NCBI GenBank assembly: GCA_009920875.1
Contig: RFZE01000089.1
Span: forward strand, 1-6,158
Length of the DNA: 6,158 bases
Direction of reading: 5' to 3'
Source: Alphaproteobacteria bacterium
Lineage (GTDB): Bacteria > Pseudomonadota > Alphaproteobacteria > RS24
Both the position numbers and the translations under genes were made by a program. Shown here one piece after another: positions 1 through 4,904 of the stretch. Each line of letters begins with the position of its first letter. Within the stretch, counting starts at the first letter, position 1. Under the pieces are notes generated by a model. The model was given only the letters and a program-made list of their open reading frames with translations, searched no databases and had not been told where the DNA came from.

Positions 1-12
1 AAAAAAACCCAA

Positions 13-465
13 ATGACGGGTGAACGCTTGCATGCCAGCGCGGTTAAGCTGCACGCAGGCGGCGTGCTGCTGCTGGGCGCATCGGGCAGCGGCAAATCGA
101 GCCTTGCCGTGCACTTAATCGACCATTATGGCGGGCAATTAATTGCCGATGACCGCGTCTGTTTGACGGTGAAAGACACGCGCTTACACGCCGCACCGCC
201 GGACAATTTGGCCGGGCTGCTGGAATTGCGCGGGCTCGGCATCATCACCATGCCGCATCAAAATGCGGTGATTGATTTGGCGGTTGAACTGGTCGCACGC
301 CCGCGCGTGCCGCGTCTGGCGGAGACCGATAGCTTTACCCATCAGAGCGTGCAAATCCCGCTCATCCGTCTGCATGGCCATGATGCGGCCAGCGCCGCCA
401 CCATTGCGCGCGCCCTCGCGCTTTTGCCGACAAACGGATTTTCACCCGATGGGATTTATCGCTGA
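13..465 (+). CDS. hprK: HPr kinase, minimal alphaproteobacterial form
   Basis: ATP-dependent serine kinase of HPr, cytoplasmic; it would phosphorylate the HPr encoded at 944-1222 on its regulatory serine. The 150-residue protein has a Walker A loop GASGSGKSS at residues 22-30, an IADD Walker B-like segment at 44-47 and the family signature ELRGLGII at 71-78. His7 lies where the catalytic-domain histidine is expected. Gram-positive HprK/P proteins are about 310 residues with an extra N-terminal domain; this one is only the kinase domain, which is normal for Alphaproteobacteria. The start at 13 gives a typical N-terminus for the short family. The frame is open through the 12 bases upstream and no ribosome binding site can be judged there, so an earlier start is not excluded. 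The EIIA gene follows 67 bases downstream. Whether phosphorylase activity is retained cannot be read from the sequence. Confidence 0.9.
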   Translation: MTGERLHASAVKLHAGGVLLLGASGSGKSSLAVHLIDHYGGQLIADDRVCLTVKDTRLHAAPPDNLAGLLELRGLGIITMPHQNAVIDLAVELVARPRVPRLAETDSFTHQSVQIPLIRLHGHDAASAATIARALALLPTNGFSPDGIYR

Positions 466-520
466 GCCGTGGCTGGCGTCTTGATTGCCCATGGAAACTC
501 TTGCAAACTGAAGCGGCACA

Positions 521-526
521 AAGGAG
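521..526 (+). promoter_or_regulatory. Ribosome binding site fixing the EIIA start
   Basis: AAGGAG lies 6 bases before the ATG at 533 but directly abuts the in-frame ATG at 527. Normal spacing therefore favours translation from 533, which also gives the family-typical N-terminus MIGMVLVTHG. Confidence 0.75.
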
Positions 527-532
527 ATGCAT

Positions 533-943
533 ATGATCGGAATGGTTTTGGTCACCCATGGCGCTTTGGCCGATGAATTTCGTGCCGCGCTGGAACATGT
601 GGTCGGGGCGCAGGAAAATATGGCCAGCATATGCATCGGCGCTGATGATAATATGGAAAAACGCCGACAAGATATTGTCGATGCCATTGGCACGGTCGAT
701 AATGGTGCCGGGGTCGTCTTATTGACCGATATGTTTGGCGGCACGCCATCCAATTTGGCCATTTCTCTTTTGGAAAAAAACCGCGTTGAAGTGATTGCCG
801 GCATCAATCTGCCCATGCTGATTAAATTGGCCTCTATTCGCGAAAGCATGGCTTTGGCTGAGGCGGTTTTGGAGGCCAAACAGGCGGCGCAAAAATATAT
901 TTCCGTTGCCAGTGAAGTTCTCGGCGAGGCGTCCAGCGACTGA
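533..943 (+). CDS. PTS EIIA component, mannose family (regulatory)
   Basis: Cytoplasmic phosphocarrier of the mannose-type EIIA family (often called ptsM or manX in Alphaproteobacteria); it accepts a phosphate from HPr on a histidine. The 136-residue product carries the active-site His9 in LVTHG near the N-terminus and the conserved DMFGGTPSNLA segment in the middle. The length is that of a lone IIA domain; no IIB, IIC or IID domain is fused or nearby, so a signalling role is more likely than sugar transport. The in-frame ATG six bases earlier (527) would add only Met-His and leaves no room after the Shine-Dalgarno sequence, so 533 is preferred. The stop codon directly abuts the ptsH start, indicating co-transcription and probable translational coupling. 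Confidence 0.9.
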   Translation: MIGMVLVTHGALADEFRAALEHVVGAQENMASICIGADDNMEKRRQDIVDAIGTVDNGAGVVLLTDMFGGTPSNLAISLLEKNRVEVIAGINLPMLIKLASIRESMALAEAVLEAKQAAQKYISVASEVLGEASSD

Positions 944-1222
944 ATGAGCGGCCAATCGGTTACCGCCACACTGACACTCGCCAATCAGCGCGGCTTGCAT
1001 GCCCGTGCCTCAGCCAAATTCGTGCAATTGGCGGAGCGTTTCGAAGCCACCATTAGCGTGTCGAAAGATGGCGAGAGCGTAAACGCCACTTCGATTATGG
1101 GCTTGATGATGCTGGGCGCCGCTTGCGGCACACAAATCATTGTCAGCGCCAGCGGCCGCGATGCCGAAACGGCGATGGCCGCATTGACCGCTTTGGTGGC
1201 CGATAAATTCGGCGAAGAATAG
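944..1222 (+). CDS. ptsH: Phosphocarrier protein HPr
   Basis: Small cytoplasmic phosphocarrier that relays phosphate from Enzyme I (not in this window) to EIIA proteins. The 92-residue sequence has the phosphorylatable His19 in RGLHARAS, matching the canonical His15, and the regulatory Ser50 in TSIMGLMMLGA, matching the canonical Ser46 that HprK modifies. Keeping both sites agrees with hprK being two genes upstream. The ATG begins on the base after the EIIA stop (TGAATG). The only purine-rich stretch upstream, GAGG at 926-929, is 14 bases away, so translation probably relies on coupling to the EIIA gene. Downstream, a 91-base gap with a palindrome separates it from ahcY. Confidence 0.95.
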   Translation: MSGQSVTATLTLANQRGLHARASAKFVQLAERFEATISVSKDGESVNATSIMGLMMLGAACGTQIIVSASGRDAETAMAALTALVADKFGEE

Positions 1223-1233
1223 CCTCAAAAACT

Positions 1234-1253
1234 ATATAAAGAAATCTTTATAT
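1234..1253. promoter_or_regulatory. Perfect palindrome upstream of ahcY, probable operator
   Basis: Two 9-base arms, ATATAAAGA and TCTTTATAT, are exact reverse complements around a central AA. The site starts 11 bases after the ptsH stop and ends 60 bases before the ahcY start. Exact dyads of this size and AT-richness are typical binding sites for winged-helix dimers. ArsR-family regulators of the S-adenosylhomocysteine/methionine cycle (SahR type) are known to control ahcY in Proteobacteria, and an AT-rich dyad here fits them. The identity of the regulator is inference. The left arm contains TATAAA and could overlap a -10 element, but no convincing -35 partner is visible. Confidence 0.6.
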
Positions 1254-1256
1254 CTT

Positions 1257-1278
1257 GCTTGCTAGGGGCCCGCCAAGC
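1257..1278 (+). other. Possible small hairpin in the ahcY leader
   Basis: GCTTGC at 1257-1262 can pair with GC(C)AAGC at 1272-1278, with one bulged C and a 9-base loop. No T-run follows, so it is not an intrinsic terminator. It lies between the palindrome and the ribosome binding site and would be in the 5' leader if transcription starts near the operator. It could equally be a chance fold. Confidence 0.2.
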
Positions 1279-1301
1279 TGCTACAAAGCCGTGAAATTTA
1301 T

Positions 1302-1308
1302 GAGGAGG
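1302..1308 (+). promoter_or_regulatory. Strong ribosome binding site of ahcY
   Basis: GAGGAGG sits 5 bases before the ATG at 1314. It is the strongest Shine-Dalgarno sequence in the window, consistent with high expression of ahcY independent of ptsH translation. Confidence 0.8.
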
Positions 1309-1313
1309 CAGAA

Positions 1314-2603
1314 ATGTCTGAGGATTATAAAGTCGCTGATATGTCGCTGGCCGATTGGGGCCGCAAGGAAATCGCCATTGCCGAAACCGAAATGCCCGGT
1401 CTGATGGCATTGCGCGACGAATATGGTAATGACAAGCCGCTCAAAGGCGCGCGCATTACCGGCTGTTTGCATATGACCATTCAAACCGCCGTCTTGATTG
1501 AGACATTGACCGCTTTGGGCGCCGAGGTGCGCTGGTCGTCATGCAATATTTTCTCGACCCAAGACCATGCCGCCGCCGCCATTGCCGCCACCGGCGTGCC
1601 GGTTTTTGCCTGGAAAGAAGAGACGGAAGAAGAATATTGGTGGTGTGTCGAACAAACCATTAAAGGCCCGGATGGCTGGACGCCGAATATATTGCTCGAT
1701 GATGGCGGCGATTTGACGACTTTAGCCCATGAGAAATATCCCGAAGTGCTGGATGATTGCGTCGGCGTATCGGAGGAAACCACAACCGGCGTGTTGCGGC
1801 TTTATGAAATGGCCAAGGAAGGCACGCTGAAAATTCCGGCGATTAACGTCAATGACAGCGTTACCAAATCGAAATTCGACAATCTTTATGGCTGCCGCGA
1901 AAGCTTGGTCGATGGCGTCAAACGCGCCACTGATGTAATGATGGCCGGTAAAATTGCCGTGGTCTGCGGCTATGGCGATGTCGGCAAAGGCTCGGCAGAA
2001 AGCCTGCGCTCGCAAGGCGCGCGCGTCATGGTTACCGAAGTTGACCCGATTTGCGCCCTGCAAGCGGCGATGGAGGGCTATGAAGTCACCACAATGGAAG
2101 ACGCCGCGCCGATGGCTGATATTTTCATCACTGCCACCGGCAATAAGGATATTATTACGCTCGACCATATGCGCGCCATGAAAGACCGCGCCATTGTCGG
2201 CAATATTGGCCATTTTGACAGCGAGATTCAGGTCGCCGCTTTGAAAAATATGGCTTGGCACAATGTCAAACCGCAAGTCGATGAAATCGAATTTCCCGAC
2301 GGCAAACGGATTATTTTGCTGGCCGAAGGCCGCCTGCTCAATTTGGGCTGCGCCACCGGCCATCCAAGCTTTGTCATGAGCGCCAGCTTTACCAATCAGG
2401 TTTTGGCGCAAATCGAACTGTGGCAGAACGGAGATAATTATGACCGCCAGGTCTATGTGCTGCCCAAACATTTGGACGAAAAAGTAGCGCGCCTGCACCT
2501 CGCCAAGCTCGGTGCCAAGCTTACTGAATTGTCGACCGACCAAGCCGATTATTTGGGTATTGCCCAAGCCGGACCTTATAAGCCGGAGCATTATCGCTAC
2601 TAG
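1314..2603 (+). CDS. ahcY: S-adenosylhomocysteine hydrolase, insert-less form
   Basis: NAD-dependent cytoplasmic enzyme that reversibly splits S-adenosylhomocysteine into homocysteine and adenosine, relieving product inhibition of methyltransferases. Recognisable residues, by comparison with the human enzyme, are His53 (CLHMT), Asp130, Glu155 (SEETTTG), Lys185, Asp189, Asn190 and Cys194. The NAD-binding loop GYGDVGKG is at 219-226, with Glu242 positioned to bind the ribose. The C-terminus KPEHYRY supplies the Lys and Tyr that reach the neighbouring subunit's NAD. At 429 residues it is close to the 432-residue human protein. It lacks the roughly 40-residue insert between the DDGGD segment and SEETTTG that most alphaproteobacterial and plant homologues (about 460-485 residues) carry. 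The start is set by the strong Shine-Dalgarno sequence. The upstream palindrome points to its own transcriptional control. The identification is secure. Confidence 0.97.
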   Translation: MSEDYKVADMSLADWGRKEIAIAETEMPGLMALRDEYGNDKPLKGARITGCLHMTIQTAVLIETLTALGAEVRWSSCNIFSTQDHAAAAIAATGVPVFAWKEETEEEYWWCVEQTIKGPDGWTPNILLDDGGDLTTLAHEKYPEVLDDCVGVSEETTTGVLRLYEMAKEGTLKIPAINVNDSVTKSKFDNLYGCRESLVDGVKRATDVMMAGKIAVVCGYGDVGKGSAESLRSQGARVMVTEVDPICALQAAMEGYEVTTMEDAAPMADIFITATGNKDIITLDHMRAMKDRAIVGNIGHFDSEIQVAALKNMAWHNVKPQVDEIEFPDGKRIILLAEGRLLNLGCATGHPSFVMSASFTNQVLAQIELWQNGDNYDRQVYVLPKHLDEKVARLHLAKLGAKLTELSTDQADYLGIAQAGPYKPEHYRY

Positions 2604-2638
2604 CTTGCCGAAACCCTATCGGCTTCGTAAAAGCAGAT

Positions 2639-4153
2639 ATGGCGGAGAAAAGCTTTACCTATGACAGTGTCGATGAGGCGGCCAGTGCACGCGTGGCGGG
2701 CTGGCTGGCCGCAGCGCTTGACGCGCCATGTTTGATTTTTCTGCATGGCGATTTGGGGGTCGGCAAAACCGCCTTTGCGCGCGGGTTTATTCGCGCCATT
2801 TGCGGCCAAGCCATGCAAGTGCCGAGCCCCAGCTTTGCCCTTGTGCAGCCCTATGACGCGGTGCTGCCGATTTGGCACGCCGATCTCTATCGTCTCACTG
2901 AGCCAGAGGAAATTGATGAATTGGGGCTCTTGGAAGCCTTGGACGACAATATATGTCTGATTGAATGGCCGCAAAACGGCGCCCATTTGCTGCCCGAGGC
3001 CGATATTCATGTGACGCTTGATATGGCGGCGCATGGCCGCCACATCACCATTCAAGCCGATGAAACAATTTGCGCCGCATTGAGCAAATCTGCACAGCGC
3101 GATGCCGCTTTGAGCGCCTTTCTGTCAGCCACGGATTGGCATGATGCGGCCCGCCTGCCTTTGGCGGGTGACGCTTCGACACGGCGCTATGAGCGCCTCA
3201 TCAAGGCGGGCGCCGATGGACATGCCGAGAGCGCCGTGCTGATGGATTGGCAAGCCATGCCTGACGGGCCGGCGGTTTATGACGGCAAGCCCTATAGTCA
3301 AATTGCCCATTTGGCCGAAGCCATGCCACGCTTTGCCGATATGGTGAACTGGCTGCGCGCCATCGGGCTGGGCGCACCGACCCTTTATGCCTGCGACCGA
3401 GCGCAAGGCTTTGCGCTGTTGCAGGATTTTGGCGACCGCCATTTAGCCGCCCCGCTGGCCGATGAAACGCCTGAGCGTGCGGTGTTTTATTATGAAGCGA
3501 TAGAAAACCTGCTGCATCTGCACGCCCATGCGCCGCCGAATTTTCTGTCCGCCTATGATGGCGGCGTGCAGGCCGTGGAAGCCTCGCTGTTCACCGATTG
3601 GTTTTTGCCCTGGCGCGGCATTGAGATTGACGCAGCAGCGCAAAAGGAATGGCACGACATATGGTGCCGCCTCGGCGATACATTGATGAAAACCTATAAG
3701 GTCACCGTGTTGCGCGATTATCATTCGGTCAATCTGATTTGGCGCGATAAGGCACAGGCCAAACAACGAATCGGCCTGATTGACGTGCAAGACGCGCTGA
3801 AAGGCCATGCCGCCTATGATGTCGCTTCGCTTGTCTGCGATGCGCGCATAAATGTCAGCGCGGCGCATCAAGAAACCATGCTGGCGCATTATCTGGATAA
3901 GCGATTTGGCGATGACGCAGCAGCGCGCCGGGCTTTCACCGATGCTTTTGCCATTGCTTGTGTGCAGCGCAATTTGAAGATTGCCGGTATTTTCATCCGC
4001 CTTGCTGAACGCGACGGCAAACCCGCCTATCTGGCGCATCTGCCGCGCATTATCGGCTATTTGAAAACATATTTGGACGCCCCGGTTTTGCAGCCCGTGG
4101 CCACTTGGCTGGCGCAATATGCGCCACACGCGCTGGAGCTTGAGCATGATTAA
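2639..4153 (+). CDS. TsaE-AmgK fusion: t6A ATPase plus MurNAc/GlcNAc kinase
   Basis: A 504-residue two-domain protein. Residues 1 to about 145 are TsaE, the ATPase of the tRNA N6-threonylcarbamoyladenosine complex: Walker A GDLGVGKT at 37-44, the SPSF.LVQPY segment at 63-72, HADLYRL at 80-86 and the conserved Glu109-Trp110 of LIEW. Residues from about 155 to 500 are an aminoglycoside-phosphotransferase-fold kinase like AmgK, which phosphorylates the anomeric position of MurNAc or GlcNAc. Visible there are the nucleotide loop GDASTRRY (177-184), LLQDFGD (260-266), the catalytic loop RDYHSVN with Asp360 and Asn365, and the metal-binding IDVQD with Asp382. Each half is full length, so this is a real fusion, and such TsaE/phosphotransferase fusions are known in Alphaproteobacteria. 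No good Shine-Dalgarno sequence precedes the ATG. The murU start overlaps its last 8 bases, supporting the sugar-kinase assignment. Exact substrate is inferred. Confidence 0.9.
   Translation: MAEKSFTYDSVDEAASARVAGWLAAALDAPCLIFLHGDLGVGKTAFARGFIRAICGQAMQVPSPSFALVQPYDAVLPIWHADLYRLTEPEEIDELGLLEALDDNICLIEWPQNGAHLLPEADIHVTLDMAAHGRHITIQADETICAALSKSAQRDAALSAFLSATDWHDAARLPLAGDASTRRYERLIKAGADGHAESAVLMDWQAMPDGPAVYDGKPYSQIAHLAEAMPRFADMVNWLRAIGLGAPTLYACDRAQGFALLQDFGDRHLAAPLADETPERAVFYYEAIENLLHLHAHAPPNFLSAYDGGVQAVEASLFTDWFLPWRGIEIDAAAQKEWHDIWCRLGDTLMKTYKVTVLRDYHSVNLIWRDKAQAKQRIGLIDVQDALKGHAAYDVASLVCDARINVSAAHQETMLAHYLDKRFGDDAAARRAFTDAFAIACVQRNLKIAGIFIRLAERDGKPAYLAHLPRIIGYLKTYLDAPVLQPVATWLAQYAPHALELEHD
4135..4138 (+). 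promoter_or_regulatory. Ribosome binding site fixing the murU start
   Basis: GGAG lies 7 bases before the ATG at 4146, inside the end of the preceding gene. It favours 4146 over the in-frame ATG at 4119, which would add nine residues (MRHTRWSLS) before the conserved nucleotidyltransferase N-terminus and has no such signal. Confidence 0.7.
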
Positions 4154-4859
4154 AAGCGCGATGATTTTGGCCGCCGGCAAAGGCACACGCATGCAAGCGC
4201 AAGCCGCGGATCCGCCCAAACCGCTGACCGAGATTGCCGGTCAAAGCCTTCTCATGCGTATGGTGATGCGGCTTGAACAATCGGGCATTGAAAAAATCAT
4301 CATGAATCTGCACCACAAGGCTGATGTCATTGAGCGCGCTATGGCGGCCTATGCAGGGTCTTGCGAGATTGTGTTTTCCGATGAGCGCGCCGCTTTATTG
4401 GAGACCGGCGGCGGCGTCAAAAAAGCCCTGCCGCTTTTGGGCGATGCGCCGTTTCTGGTCGCCAATTGCGATGTTTTATGGCACGAAGCCGACCATGCCA
4501 ATCATGCGCTGACCCAAATCAAGCAAAATTTTGACGCCGCCAAAATGGACGCGCTTTTACTGTTGAGCGATAGGGTGCGCGCCAGCGGCTATGACGGTCA
4601 AGGTGATTATATGATCGATGACGATAGCCGTTTGACGCGGCGGCAAGATGAAACTGGGGCGCGTATTTTTGCCGGTGTGCAAATTCTCACACCCGCCCTG
4701 TTTGACGGCACACCCGATGGGGCGTTTTCCTTAAATGCGATTTACGATGCCGCGCAGGCGCAAAATCGGCTGTTCGGGCATGTGCTGGACGGCTATTGGA
4801 TGCATGTCGGCACACCGGCCGGGCGCGCTGCCGCAGAAGCTTATCTGGCCGCGCAATAA
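4146..4859 (+). CDS. murU: MurNAc-1-phosphate uridylyltransferase (MurU-like)
   Basis: Cytoplasmic nucleotidyltransferase that would join UTP and MurNAc-1-phosphate to give UDP-MurNAc, the step after AmgK in the peptidoglycan recycling route that bypasses the fosfomycin-sensitive MurA step. The 237-residue protein begins with the sugar-nucleotidyltransferase signature LAAGKGTRM (8-16) and has PPKPL with Lys25 (23-27). The stretch LETGGGVKKALPLLGDAPF lies at 85-103, and NCDV at 107-110 holds the metal-binding Asp109. WMHVGTP near the C-terminus (218-224) corresponds to the family's W.DVGTP motif, with His220 in place of the usual Asp. The length fits MurU (about 220-240). The start overlaps the upstream stop by 8 bases (ATGATTAA), implying translational coupling to the kinase fusion. 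A related NDP-sugar pyrophosphorylase specificity cannot be excluded from sequence alone. Confidence 0.85.
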   Translation: MIKSAMILAAGKGTRMQAQAADPPKPLTEIAGQSLLMRMVMRLEQSGIEKIIMNLHHKADVIERAMAAYAGSCEIVFSDERAALLETGGGVKKALPLLGDAPFLVANCDVLWHEADHANHALTQIKQNFDAAKMDALLLLSDRVRASGYDGQGDYMIDDDSRLTRRQDETGARIFAGVQILTPALFDGTPDGAFSLNAIYDAAQAQNRLFGHVLDGYWMHVGTPAGRAAAEAYLAAQ

Positions 4860-4890
4860 ATCCACAGTTTATGAGCCGACACCGCCATCG

Positions 4891-4899
4891 TGCTATAAT
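4891..4899 (+). promoter_or_regulatory. Extended -10 promoter element at the addB start
   Basis: TGCTATAAT matches the extended -10 consensus TGnTATAAT at every fixed position. A transcript would start about 6-8 bases after the hexamer, at 4905-4907, which coincides with the addB ATG at 4905. No good -35 hexamer lies at the usual distance, which extended -10 promoters can tolerate. The 45-base murU-addB gap has no Shine-Dalgarno sequence, consistent with leaderless translation. This is a sequence match only. Confidence 0.5.
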
Positions 4900-4904
4900 G
4901 GTGC

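Noticed and set aside
442..984. Antisense open frame (180 codons) across the EIIA gene
   Set aside because: It covers the EIIA gene and parts of both neighbours, with no domain signature.
1223..1313. SAH, SAM-II or SAM/SAH riboswitch upstream of ahcY
   Set aside because: The conserved core sequences of these classes as I know them are not present, and the 91-base gap is largely taken by the palindrome and ribosome binding site.
1722..2591. Long open frame (289 codons) antisense to ahcY
   Set aside because: It lies wholly opposite a certain gene, its translation shows no recognisable domain, and such frames arise from the biased codon use of the sense strand.
2607..2623. Hairpin GCCGA-TCGGC after ahcY as a terminator
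   Set aside because: The stem is only 5 bp with a 7-base loop and is not followed by a T-run, so termination cannot be supported.
3443..4219. Antisense open frame (258 codons) opposite the TsaE-AmgK gene
   Set aside because: Same reasoning: the sense strand encodes clear kinase motifs throughout, and the antisense product has no family features.
4860..4868. DnaA-box-like sequence AATCCACAG after murU
   Set aside because: It is an imperfect single match with no cluster of boxes or AT-rich unwinding region, so there is no support for an origin.
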